The translations under genes were made by a program, and so were the position numbers. From Ichthyophis bannanicus (Eukaryota; Chordata; Amphibia; Gymnophiona; Ichthyophiidae), in contig CM066031.1 of NCBI GenBank assembly GCA_033557465.1, forward strand, positions 1,673,322,800 to 1,673,386,799: a stretch of 64,000 nucleotides of DNA, read 5' to 3'. The notes under the pieces are model-generated. The model had not been told where the DNA came from and did no database searches. It saw only the letters and a program-made list of their open reading frames with translations. Below, in pieces: positions 9,661-19,539 of the stretch (its first letter is position 1; each line of letters begins with the position of its first letter).

Positions 9661-10575
9661 ACGCAGGGCCAACTTGCAAAACCCATTCCCACCAACTATG
9701 GACTGACCTTTTCATTTACCCACTACTAACGTAACGTATGAATGAATACAGCAAGCCATATATATCAATAGACCTTGGTGTGATTATCCCTGATGATCTC
9801 AAGGTGGCAAAACAGTGCGACAAGGCGGTGGCAAAAGCCAGGAGGATGTTGGGCTGCATACAGAGAGGGATTACCAGCAGAAAAGAAGAGGTACTTATGC
9901 CACTGTATAAGTCACTGGTGAGGCCTCACTTGGAATACTGTGTTCAGTTTTGGAGACCATATCTTGCAAAAGATGTAAAAAGACTGGAAACTGTTCAGAG
10001 GAAAGCGACCAAAATGATTTGGAGCCTGCATCAGAAGCCTTATGAGAAGAGACTTGAAGACCTAAATATGTACACTTTGGAGGAGAGGGACAGGGGAGAT
10101 ATGATTCAGACCTTTAAATACTTAAAGAGAAACGATGAACAAACAAACCTCTTCCAAAGACGGGGAAGCTGTAAAACTAGAGGGCATAACATGAAGCTGC
10201 AAGGTGGTAAATTGAAAGGCAATATCAGGAAAAAAAATTTCACTGAAAGGGTGGTGGATGCTTGGAATGCCCTCCCGAAGGAAGTGGTGGGGGCAAACAC
10301 GGTGACGGAATTCAAAACAGCATGGGACAAACACAGTGGATCCCTTTACAGCAATAGGATAAAAACAAAACAAACAGTACCATCTAACTTCTGAACCATA
10401 CAACGTCTCAACAAATAGGGGTGTCCTGCATGGAGTGGTGGGTTTACCCCTGGACGAAGACATGGGGAGGGGTGGCCTGCACTGAGTGACAGGTGCACTT
10501 ACTCTTGCCATCTTGCTGGGCAGACTAGATGGACCATGCTGGTCTTTATCTGCCGTCATTTACTATGTTACTATG
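9661..10575 (+). mobile_element. CR1-type LINE, 3' end
   Basis: A 218-residue frame at 9738-10394 encodes the C-terminal part of a CR1-like reverse transcriptase. It reads DLGVIIPDDLKVAKQCDKA, then KARRMLGCIQRG, LYKSLVRPHLEYCVQFWRP and WNALPKEVV, in the order usual for this family. It is 5'-truncated, which is the rule for LINE insertions. The 3' end carries the CTGGTCTTTATCTGCCGTC-type sequence and finishes in a short repeated ACTATGTT tail, as CR1 elements end in 8-bp repeats rather than poly(A). No catalytic RT motifs are present, so it is non-functional. Confidence 0.88.
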
Positions 10576-10685
10576 ACTCACAAAAGATGTTGCATAAATA
10601 TGGTTATGAAATGTGTATACTGCATGTCCAGTATTACGTGTCCCCAGATGTTACAGAAGCATCTGGCCACTAAGTCCATAAATTA

Positions 10686-11400
10686 ACCTCAGTTCCTTCT
10701 CCACACACATCTATCTGATAGAAACGACAGGTCTTAGCTATCAGTATAACATCAACAAAATCCATCCATTCCTTCCTAAATATACTACTAAGGCACTTAT
10801 TCAGCCAATCACCTCCCGTCTTGACTACTGTAACCTACTCCTTGCTGGTCTCCCTTTGAATCATCTCTCTCCCCTTCAATTTGTTCAACACTCTGCTGCG
10901 CGGCTAATCTTCTGCCAGCCTAGTCATATTCATATTATCCCTCTTCTCATGTCACTTCATTGGCTCCTATCAGTTTCCGCATCCAGGTCAAATTTCTCCT
11001 GCTGACCTATAAGTGCATTCACTCTGCAGCTCCTCACTACCTTTCCTCTCTTATCTCTCCCTACACCCTCCCCCCCTCAGGAACTCTGCTCTTCTAGCAA
11101 ATCGCTTCTATCTGTGCCCTCTCTTCTACTGCTAACTCCAGACTTCGCTCCTTTCACCTTGTTGCACCTTACGCCTGGAACAAACTACCCGTGTATGTAC
11201 TTCAGGCACCTTCTCTGACCCTTTTCAAATCCAGGCTAAAAACTCACCTCTTCGCTGCTGCTTTCGGATCTTGATTCCCTGATCTCCTTGTGTTGTCTGT
11301 CCTGACTAGATTTTTAAGTTCTGATGAGCAGGGACTGTCTTACATGTCTGTGCAATGCTGCATAGTCTTTTAGTGATATACAAATACTCAGTAGTAGTAG
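10686..11400 (+). mobile_element. L2-like LINE 3' end, same family as 1-1047
   Basis: This stretch matches the LINE at the left edge over most of its length, beginning near the CTTCTCCACACACAT words that occur at about 327 and about 10697. It carries the degenerate C-terminal RT region (TCCCGTCTTGACTACTGTAA) and ends in a GTAGTAG microsatellite at about 11389-11400. All frames are broken. Confidence 0.82.
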
Positions 11401-12726
11401 GTCCGTGTTTACTAAACTGCATTATGGCAATGTGTGTTAATTTTTCAATAATGCAGCTTAACACCAAATGTTTTGGCACAACATACATTTAATAATGAAC
11501 AGCAAGACATGCAAATGCATGCACAACTGCTCATTGCTATTCAAATGAATAACATAGCTATGAAATCTTTCAAGCTGTCTTTTCATTGTAAACTAAGAAC
11601 ACTTCAAGAGGTGCTGTTAGCAGCCAGAAGCTTCTAGGAAAAAGTTTATATATGGCCTGGTGCTCCTAGCGGACAAGTTAAAGGGGCTGCAATGATTCCA
11701 AACAAGCTCCCTACCCCACCCTTTTGAAAGGAAGAGTGCATGTTCCCCTGCTACTCTTACCCACTATTCTCCTAACCCCTTTGAAAGAAGGAGTACAGAC
11801 TCCTGATCCCTTTTAAAAAAAGGAAAACCTCTTTCACTGCCTGCCTGCTGGGCTACTGTCCTCTCCAATCCCTTTCTAAAAAATGATCGTTCTCACTGGT
11901 TAGTCCCTTCACCCACCCTTCCTGGCAGCTACTGGATTCTTCCACGATGGGTAAATGGGGAAGAACGCAAGAGCGATCCTGCTCTGGCGGCTGCTGCTTT
12001 TAAAACAGCAAACCTCTAGCAGTAGTATCACAGTAGTACTACTATAGGTCAGAATGCCAAATAAGAGAATGCAGTCTTTTTAATGGATCAGGAAATGGCT
12101 GGGGTGCCAATAGGTGCAGTTTTATCTTTTTAAAAAGGATTGGTGGAATCAGGTGAGGCAGGGGGCCCTAACTTACCTCTTTCAAGGGAGGGAGGAGTGG
12201 CTCAGTGGTTGGGACAGGTTACCTCAGGCCGGAAGGCTGGGGGTTCAATTCCCACATGGGGACAAGCAATCTCAGGCCGGAGGGACTGCGGTCTCTAGTC
12301 CCATGGCCACTCCTTGTGGCCTTGGGCAAGCCACTTAACCCTCCATTGCCTCAGGTACACTTAGATTGTGAGCCCTTCGGGGACAAGGGAATAAAAAGTA
12401 CCTGTTAGTATACATGTAAACCACACTAATTCTAAAAGAGCGTGGTATAAAAAAGAAAGAACTAAAATAAAATAAATAAATGGATTGGGAAGGGGTGGGA
12501 AGCCAGTTTGGAACCACCATGGGCTGGCACTTTGAAAAGACAGTGACCAACTGGGGTCTGCTATCTTTGCACTGCTGTGGCTGGGAATATACAATACTCC
12601 CAGCTTCAGCAACAAAAACAATTCACTAACTTGTGGTATTGAGGGTCAGTGAACTGCAGGGTAAATTTTCCTGAGATAAAACAGCACATAATGTGCTATT
12701 TTCCAGCAGGTTAGTAAACAGAAGAC
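11401..12726. mobile_element. Non-autonomous TIR element, about 1.3 kb, with nested SINE
   Basis: The left end reads GTCCGTGTTTACTAAACTGC and the right end is an imperfect inverse (GCAGGTTAGTAAACAGAAGAC). These ends resemble those of the larger TIR element at 13811-18136, which share GTTTACTAAA. There is no transposase. The flanking triplets (TAG and TTA) do not match, so target duplication is unproven and the exact ends may be a few bases off. A tRNA-derived SINE is nested inside at about 12186-12480. PIF/Harbinger-like is a guess from related ends. Confidence 0.5.
12186..12480 (+). mobile_element. tRNA-derived SINE
   Basis: The head has RNA polymerase III promoter-like boxes (GTGGCTCAGTGG near 12196 and GGGTTCAATTCCC near 12241). 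The body contains the CCTTGGGCAAGCCACTTAACC core found in the other copies at 45164, 47386 and 47976. It ends in a GTGGTATAAAA and AATAAATAAA tail that resembles the L2 LINE tail, which suggests L2 machinery copies it. It is not a functional tRNA gene. Confidence 0.88.
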
Positions 12727-12750
12727 TTAGTTTGACAAATAAATAAAACC

Positions 12751-12778
12751 ACCCCCCCCCCACACACACACACAAAAC
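12751..12778. repeat. Poly(C)/CA microsatellite
   Basis: A run of C residues passes into an (AC)n stretch and ends in AAAACAG. It is a simple repeat with no other content. Confidence 0.9.
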
Positions 12779-12928
12779 AGGTTTTGAATTCCCCCTGCCG
12801 TCCTCATTAACTAAAGCCTCCTATGAAAATAAGGGCCAAAAGTCATGCATACAGGTACAGCACAGGCTTACTGCAAAATGATATCTAAAAAAGAATTTGT
12901 ATTTTAAACAGAAGAACATAAGAAAAGT

Positions 12929-13068
12929 CATGTTCCCTGTAAAATAGTTATCTCCAAGTTATATTGCCCTGTTCAATGTAATTTCAGTTTGTTCAATGTA
13001 AACCGCACTGATGCAGAATAGCGCAGTATATAAGAGAATGTAAATAAATAAAATAAAATAAATAGATA
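12929..13068 (+). repeat. L2/SINE 3' tail fragment
   Basis: This is nearly the same as the 3' half of the SINE at 45325-45453. It starts with CATGTTCCCTGTAAAATAG, includes GTAAACCGCACTGATGCAG and ends in GTAAATAAATAAA. The tRNA-like head is missing, so it is either a truncated SINE or the LINE tail itself. Confidence 0.8.
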
Positions 13069-13530
13069 GGTATCTTTTTTGAGATGTGGTTACCAGAACG
13101 GCACACAGATGCAGTTGCATAAGGGATTACAAAGGCATAATGAGAGCCACAGTTTTGTTCCCCATCCCTTTTCAAATAACCCCCGACATTCTATTTGCTT
13201 TTTTTAGCAGCCTCAGCACAATGGACTGAAAACATCCATTCATCTTCCACAATGACTCCAAGATCTTTTTCTTACTACTACTACTACTACTCCTCCTCCT
13301 CTTTTTCTTAGGTATTGATGCCTAACTTAAGACCCAGCCTTTAATACCTGTAGTTAGGGAAAAATCTCCATGTGCGTCACTATGCATTTAGATGCCCAAT
13401 CTTCTAGTATCAAGAGCCCTCTGTAAATCCTCACAATTATCTAACATTTTAATGATTTTGAATAATGTTGCACCATCTGTAAATTTGATCACTTCACTAC
13501 TTTACTGTTACCAATAACCCGCTATTTCTG
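13069..13530. other. Unassigned spacer with trinucleotide repeat
   Basis: No gene is supported. A (TAC)n/(TCC)n microsatellite lies at 13275-13305. The surrounding text, including TTTGCTTTTTTAGCAGCC, has the feel of an old dispersed repeat, but I cannot name it. Confidence 0.4.
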
Positions 13531-13807
13531 TTGCCAATAACCTACTATTACTGTGCCCTCTATCTGTTACTACTGTTGCTAGCTTTAATGACAACACTGC
13601 TGACAACCCCTGGCAACCTCAACATGGCCATCTCCTTATTTGCCATCTCTAGTTTTTACCTCCTAGCTAACGCCATTCAGAATACATCAGCCTTATCACC
13701 CGCCCAGAACTATATCCCTATCCTCCACAGCCTGGGTAGAAGAAATCACACCAGCTCCCATCACACATCACCACATTCACACCATATCAGAAAAATCACA
13801 CCTACTC
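13531..13807 (+). mobile_element. L2 LINE (copy 1), 5' piece
   Basis: This open stretch encodes a hydrophobic segment followed by a short polar region, similar in place and style to the N-terminal lead of the L2 open frame that begins at about 19540 in copy 2. It is cut at 13807 by a TIR element; the endonuclease part of what appears to be the same LINE resumes at about 18304. Joining the two as one copy is inferred from order and orientation. Confidence 0.55.
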
Positions 13808-14011
13808 TATGGGGCATGTTTACTAAACATTCCTAACGTGCGGGGCCGCGCTAGTGAGCGTGTGCCATATAAGGAGTGGGCGGTTCAGGCAGAAAATAGA
13901 AAATAAACGGTAGTAAGCACCCGGACGTGTGTGCGTCGCGCTAATGTGCGGGGGTCGACATTACCGCGTGGAAAGGCAAAGTGGCGTGCTGCTGAGTATA
14001 CAAAACAACAG

Positions 14012-14080
14012 AGCCGTGGTACAACGGTGAAGACACTGACCAATGGTGCAGGGGCCATGGGTTCAATCCCCCAGTGTGCG
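14012..14080 (+). other. tRNA-like module 1 in the TIR element
   Basis: A perfect B-box match (GGTTCAATCCC, 14060-14070) sits about 40 bases after an A-box-like TGGTACAACGG (14017-14027), the spacing of a tRNA-type internal promoter. Pairing of the acceptor ends is poor and I see no clean cloverleaf, so I call it tRNA-like and not a tRNA gene. Confidence 0.6.
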
Positions 14081-14159
14081 CAACGACAAAGGTCAGCTGA
14101 GGCAGTAACTGTAATGATTAACATTGTTTTAGGAGGCAAATTAATTTGGAACGGCATAA

Positions 14160-14327
14160 GGCGGCGCACAGTTATTTTTGGGCGGCAGAAGGCGGCGCAC
14201 AGTGCTTTTTGGGCGGCATAAGGCGGCGCACAGTTATTTCTGGGCAGCAGAAGGCGGCGCACTGGTCCCCTTGGGCGGCAGAAGGCGGCGCGCTGATAGG
14301 CACAAGGCGGCGCGCTGATGCACAAGC
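14160..14327. repeat. 31-bp GC-rich tandem repeat
   Basis: Four 31-bp units, each starting GGCGGCGCAC and ending in GGGCGGCAGAA or close to it, run from 14160 to 14283. Two shortened units (GGCGGCGCGCTGAT) follow. There are no unique spacers, so it is a minisatellite and not a CRISPR-like array. Translated frames across it are repeat artefacts. Confidence 0.88.
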
Positions 14328-14335
14328 ACAGGAAC

Positions 14336-14408
14336 AGAGCCACAGCACAATGGTGAAAACACTGACCAATGGTGCACGGATCAGGGGTTCAACTCCTCAC
14401 AATGCCCA
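14336..14408 (+). other. tRNA-like module 2 in the TIR element
   Basis: It is a diverged copy of module 1, sharing the words CACTGACCAATGGTGCA. A perfect B-box match (GGTTCAACTCC) lies at 14386-14396. The shared body shows that modules 1 and 2 arose by duplication, with the 31-bp array between them. Confidence 0.6.
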
Positions 14409-14779
14409 GTGAAAAATGCCTGCTGAGGCAGTATGTATTATGTTGAGGAGTGCTGTAGGAGGCTGTATAATTATATTTTGTTATCACTACTCGCAAACGC
14501 ACTCTCCCAGCATGTTACCATACGGCAGCCCATAAGGCACATGTTACAGTGCACTGTTCGCCAAGGCACCCTTGAATGACCCCTATAGGGCAGCATGTAT
14601 GTTGCGACACAGGATGATGTATAGTGCACCCTATAGGGATGGCAACCATAAGGTGGCCTACAGGGCGCCCTATGAAGCACCCTCAGAGGCACCGAATGGG
14701 TATAGTAAGCTGAGGGTGGTCTTGCCGGCATAGACATATGTACAGTAAATAAAAATAAAGCTGTGGACAGCCCTACCAA

Positions 14780-14853
14780 AGGGCCCCACTGTGGGTGTGA
14801 ACCCATGACCTCTGGCTGCACAGGCAGTGATGTAACCATTGCGCTACAGCTCC
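14780..14853 (-). other. tRNA-like module 3 in the TIR element
   Basis: On the minus strand there is an A-box-like TGTAGCGCAATGG followed by the B-box GGTTCACACCC (plus-strand positions 14793-14803), spaced as in a tRNA. The head GGAGCTGTAGCGCAATGG is the most tRNA-like of the set. Function is unproven. Confidence 0.62.
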
Positions 14854-16796
14854 ATAGCTGTAAGCAGGCCCCTGGCTGGCTGCAGATAGCCTACACGTCA
14901 CCGCACAGACAGTCTGCTGGTGTCAACAGGATAGGGTTAGGCCACCCGTACCCATGATGCACTGCACATGCAAATTAGCTGTCCGCAGATGGACACAAGA
15001 TGGGGAATGCACCCCCACAGCACCTCGGCCCTGTTGGGGGAAGTGACCGGGTGCACCCACACAGCACCTTGGCCTAGTAGGGGGCACTGACCGGGTGTTT
15101 TACTGGCACAGAGTAGCCACACACCGTTACATCGTGCGGGTACTGTGCTCACCCTGAGTGTGCAATGAGGTGGCCAGGACCAGGTCAACAACACCTGCCA
15201 TGGCTGATGGAGGCCAAGCGGCCGTTCCAAAGCAGTGTTAATGTGTAAGATAGCTAGTTTCTGCACAAACACCATGGATATCCCTGTCTGCCACCATCAG
15301 GCACCCCCCAGTGGCAAACATGGTCTCCATCAAGGGATCCACACTCTACCTCCCTGCAAAGGTGGCGGTAGAGGGCAACATCAACCCCAGTCCTGCTGAG
15401 GAACACCACCACCCCCCCCCAGGCAGGCAGCTCCATACACAGCCATAACACAATAGCAGACAGACATAAGCCCAGGGTATGGTAAGCTGCACTCCACCAC
15501 CAGTTATTCCCCTGCAGCAAGCCAACAGCCACTGCACCCTGCAAGCCATTATAGCAAGACATTTACCAGCTACAAACAGTCTGCTGGTTAGTCCATAGTG
15601 CATGTTCCCAATGGAGATGCATGCACCCAGAACTGGGCTGTCTGCATACACAGCAGGCAGATAGATCAGTGACTGGGCCCCAAAGAACACCCATATCTAT
15701 CACATGAGAGAACTACTATACAGCACTATGGGGGGGCCTAGCCATGCTGTGGTCACTGCACAGTCAGGGTGAGCGTGATCCCCCAGAAGGACATGCTTTG
15801 GCCACCCTGTCTGTGTAGGTGGTGGCCGGACACTACAATATCCCAGCCAATGTCCCTGCCAGGGCCCTATGCCCAGTGCAGATGCATCCTGGCCACGTCA
15901 CCCTGCCCTGGCTATACCCATGGTACCTTGCACCTCATTATGCACATTGACTGGCCAATACTGGCAACAGTGCTGGCAGTGCGGGCTGTTGAAGGGGCTT
16001 GCAGCCAACACCCACTGTATAGACAGACACACGGTTCCACACCTCTGCCATCATGGTGCTACGATTGAGGGGGTAAGTAGCCTTGCCCACCAAACCGGTC
16101 CTGAGCACGGCAAGGCATGGATATGGTACGCATTACAGCTGGTGGTCACTCCCCAGGGTGGTAAGCACCGTCAGAGGCCAGGGCTGGAGCATGCCCCGCA
16201 AACACCTAACAGATTGTTTGGATGGGGTCAACTAGCAGTATGTACGTAACGTATGGATAACTGCCTGCCTGTGCTCCTAGCAAACGTCTCCGAGCTGTGT
16301 ACCGTATACCTCAGGTGTAGATTGACATTGGTAAGTTATGCAAGTGCTCGTTGTGGGTGCTGCATGCACGGTCCAATGTTCTGCCTTTCCAGGAGACATT
16401 GGCCAATGGGGCCTGTGGGTGTGGGTGTGTCTGCCCTTGATGGCTGCTGCTTTACGGCACAGATTCCCAACTCCAGTCCAGGTTTGCATCACACTGTTCG
16501 GGTTTTCCTGCTATCCCTCATGAATATGCATGGGCTACATCTACATGCCATGGGGGTGGTGCATAGATATACAGCACAGGCATTTGTATGAGTGTCAGCA
16601 TGGAACCTGACTGGTGTGTGGCCCACCAGGACTGCATTTGGGTGATTCTGCTCTAGGTACTGCCCCTGTTCATGGTGTCTGTGCTCAGTGGGGTAAAAGA
16701 TAGATGTCTTACCATTGCATATGTCCCCGCCATGAAAGGTGTGTCCTTACTATCAGTGTTTAGTTGTGGGAAAAATATGTGGGCAGGATTGGCAGT

Positions 16797-16877
16797 AGCC
16801 CCAGCTGGGCTTTGAACCTGTGACCTTCTGTTCTTGTATGCACTGTCTGTGTGCACTGCACCACTGTGTAGCCACAG
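16797..16877 (-). other. tRNA-like module 4 in the TIR element
   Basis: On the minus strand, TGGCTACACAGTGG precedes GGTTCAAAGCC (plus-strand 16808-16818). The end CAGCTGGGGC is shared with module 5, so modules 4 and 5 are related copies. Confidence 0.55.
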
Positions 16878-17240
16878 ATTGGTTGGATTCCCTGGACTGT
16901 CCATGACTGTGGATCCGGCAGGACCTGTCTGTTGCAGTGGACTGTGCCAGCCTGCACATGGCTAGGCCTCTGTCTTCTGTGGTTAGCAGCCACTGCCCCC
17001 TGCACCACATGTACATGTCCGCCAACATGCTGGCATGAACTTCTCTCAGAAAAAGCAGTTGACCTGATTGCAATGTGGCAGTATGGGACTGCATTTGGGG
17101 GACTTGGCTGTAGGTAATGCCCATTGTTGTGGGGTGTGTGCGGTGTTTGGGTAAAATATGGGTGTTTTCCCCATGCATACAGGGGTGTCTGCGCTATCTT
17201 TATTTAGTGGTGGGTAAAATATAGGGACTGGGCTGGCAGG

Positions 17241-17330
17241 TGCCCCAGCTGGGTTTTGCACCTCTGCCCTCTGGTCCTAGAGGTAATAACTCTGTCCGTT
17301 GTACCACACTTTGGCCACAGAGACAGTGCA
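17241..17330 (-). other. tRNA-like module 5 in the TIR element
   Basis: It is a diverged relative of module 4 on the minus strand, with the same CAGCTGGGGC end and a GTGTGGTACAACGG A-box-like start. The B-box (GGTGCAAAACC) has lost consensus bases, so it is the weakest module. Confidence 0.45.
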
Positions 17331-17815
17331 GCCCCTGGAGGCAGTAAGCCTGGCAGGATGGAGTCACAAACCCTGCTCTACGCAATTCTACTGTGGGCAT
17401 ATGCACCCTGTCTGGTGACAAACGTGCACATAAACCCCGGAAATGACCACGGGAACTGTGGGACAAAATATCACCACGCTGGGCAACAGTGATATTAATG
17501 GGCAACCATAGCGAACACTCCCAGGAAAGCTCCATAACGTGGAAATGGTTTTTGGATGAGTCTCCTCTCAGTAGACCCTTCCAAACTTCATTTCTTTTTT
17601 CTGGACCTTTGCTGGGTGTGATTTCTGTATTTGCCCATCACTATAACTGTTCCCCAGCTGACTTACTATTTGTAATAGTTCTGTTGTGGTCATTTTCTAT
17701 TTTTATGTTCACTTTTGTGCTGTGCACATGTATCACACTGCTCACGTTTTGCTGGTTTCCCCGGTTTTCCTGTACATTGCTGACGGAAATGGTTTCTCTT
17801 CCCTTTAAATGCTTT

Positions 17816-17842
17816 CTACCGCGAGTGTTTCACTCGCGGTAG
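17816..17842. repeat. Perfect 12-bp hairpin
   Basis: CTACCGCGAGTG and its exact complement flank a TTT loop. It lies about 300 bases inside the right end of the TIR element, at the edge of the CpG-rich terminal part. Role unknown. Confidence 0.85.
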
Positions 17843-18139
17843 TTTTTACATGCAAATTCGGGCCCGCTACTGTGCGGGGAGCCTCTCCCCTCCCACTCTC
17901 CACCCATTGACCCCGTCCCTCCGGAGCCTTCCTCCGCCCTCCTTTCGCCGTTCCACGCCTCTATCGCACATTTGCGGGCCCGCACTTGTACGGGGCCCGT
18001 TAGTGAGCCGCGTACCTGTGCGGGGGTGACACGCACGTGTGCGGGGCGTTTAAACGCGTTTATTCGCGTTTCAGTGCCGCGTTTCCGTGCGCTATTTTGC
18101 GGCGCGCACATTTGCGGCTTTTAGTAAACATCCCCCTAT

Positions 18140-18303
18140 GTATCCCTTAATAACACTTTTCAATGTAATGTATCCCTTAATAACACTGTTCAATGTAATG
18201 TTATACGAACGTATACAAAACTGTTAAATTGTTCCATGTAAACCGCCCCTGATCTCTGGAAGGGGCGGTATAGAAGAAATAGATAAATAAATAAATAAAT
18301 AAA
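18140..18303 (+). repeat. L2-type LINE tail
   Basis: A 3' tail has GTAAACCGCCCCTGATCTCT, then GGGGCGGTATAGAAG and a (AAATA)n end. It begins with a short direct duplication (TATCCCTTAATAACACT, twice). It lies between the TIR element and the endonuclease part of L2 copy 1, so it is a further insertion or the site into which the TIR element jumped. Confidence 0.7.
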
Positions 18304-19514
18304 CACTTATAGCCCCAAGCCTGAATCCACTCTCTTACATAGTAACCTGAAGTGTCCTCTCATTAACTCACGTTCAGTTCGCAAAAAATGGCCAGCCATC
18401 ACCGATCTTATTACTAATCTGAACTTGGATATCCTTATGGTCACAGAATCCTGGCTGTCAGACACAGACATCATAAATCAACTCATCCCTCCAGACTATT
18501 CAATACACACGTCACAGAACCAACCGGAAAGGAGGTGGAGTCTTCATTCTAGCAAGAACTAATCTCCAGTTCCAGCTACTATCCTCTACGAGTCTCATGC
18601 ACATGGACATAGTGTCTGTAGCCAATAAGCACATCATTATAAATCTCATCTACAGAGCCCCTATTTCCCCCCCCCCCCAGAAGATCTCTCTAACATAATA
18701 GACTTGGCTTGCAACCCTGAAAGCCCACGTAAACCTAACTGGTTGATCGGCGACTTTAACCTTGCTTCCCTACAACCCACCTACGCTAACACCTTCCTCG
18801 ATGCTATGACTGATCTCAGTTATACACAGATGGTGAACTCTCCTACACACCTCAATGGAAACGCTCTTGACCTCATTTTTGCCCCCCAGTCAGAATCAAG
18901 CCTCAATATCAACCTTTCATTTACTCCTGTCCCATGGTCAGACCACAACTTAATCTTCTTCCAAATCCCTTACCAACAAAATCAAATCCCTACCAGCCAA
19001 ACAAATACAGTCTTATCAGGAATGACAATCCGCTTCAAATCCCTAGACAGGGATGAGTTCATCAACAACGCCCTTCCAGCACTCCGTCAACCTGCTCAAA
19101 GCCTCGACGATATGATCAACAGATGGAATACCACTCTGAATTCTTGTTCGCAGTTACCGTCTTCAAATAAATCACCAGCCTCTTCCAAATCACCAAGAAA
19201 CAGAAAACCAGCCCCTTGGTTCTCTTCTGAATTACGATCATCTCTTCAGCTTCTAAGAAAGCACGAAAGAAAACGGCGTCAATCTCGTTCCATAATGGAC
19301 CAAATGACTTATGAAAACACCTTAAAGCAACACCGTGAGAAAATATCTGAAAAAATGAGAGAACACCATACAGAGCTCCTCCTCCACTCGATAAATAAAC
19401 CACGCGACCTCTCCAGCATTGCTAAATCTTTAACCAAGGCACCTTCTGCCAATCAGACAGTATCAATTCAGCCTCAGCCCTATGCCGAGTACCTCCAATC
19501 TAAAATCCTTAAAA
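18304..19514 (+). pseudogene. L2 LINE (copy 1), endonuclease and linker
   Basis: The early part shows the apurinic-like endonuclease motif TESWLSD in a broken frame near 18440-18460. From 18704 it is open and shows WLIGDFNL, a THLNGNALDLIFA segment and PWSDHNLI, the conserved endonuclease core of L2-clade LINEs, then a basic linker. At about 19515 a second L2 is inserted, and by chance the open frame continues straight into that element. Reverse transcriptase of this copy resumes at about 22798. Confidence 0.82.
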
Positions 19515-19539
19515 AAACGCGGCACCAAGTCCCACACCC

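Larger units (their letters stand above)
13811..18136. mobile_element. 4.3 kb TIR element with tRNA-like modules, PIF/Harbinger-like
   Basis: Both ends carry a 17-bp terminal inverted repeat, GGGGCATGTTTACTAAA on the left and the inverse of GGGGGATGTTTACTAAA on the right (one mismatch). Both are flanked by TAT, a possible 3-bp target duplication. The outer few hundred bases are CpG-rich. No frame longer than about 150 residues resembles a transposase, so it is non-autonomous. Inside are a 31-bp tandem repeat (14160-14327), five tRNA-like modules in two orientations, and a perfect 12-bp hairpin (17816-17842). The superfamily is inferred from the 3-bp duplication and from related ends on the 86-bp MITE at 41046. 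I do not recognise this element. Confidence 0.7.

Noticed and set aside
12190..12260. A true tRNA gene
   Set aside because: The boxes belong to the head of a SINE family with several copies here; no proper cloverleaf was seen.
14160..14327. Possible CRISPR-like array
   Set aside because: Units are contiguous with no unique spacers, and the window is a vertebrate-type genome.
13885..14343. 152-residue frame on the minus strand
   Set aside because: It lies across the 31-bp array and tRNA-like modules of the TIR element; its repeats mirror the DNA repeats and no protein family fits.
17816..17842. Helitron 3' end hairpin
   Set aside because: The hairpin is perfect but no CTRR end follows and the element has matched terminal inverted repeats with flanking TAT.
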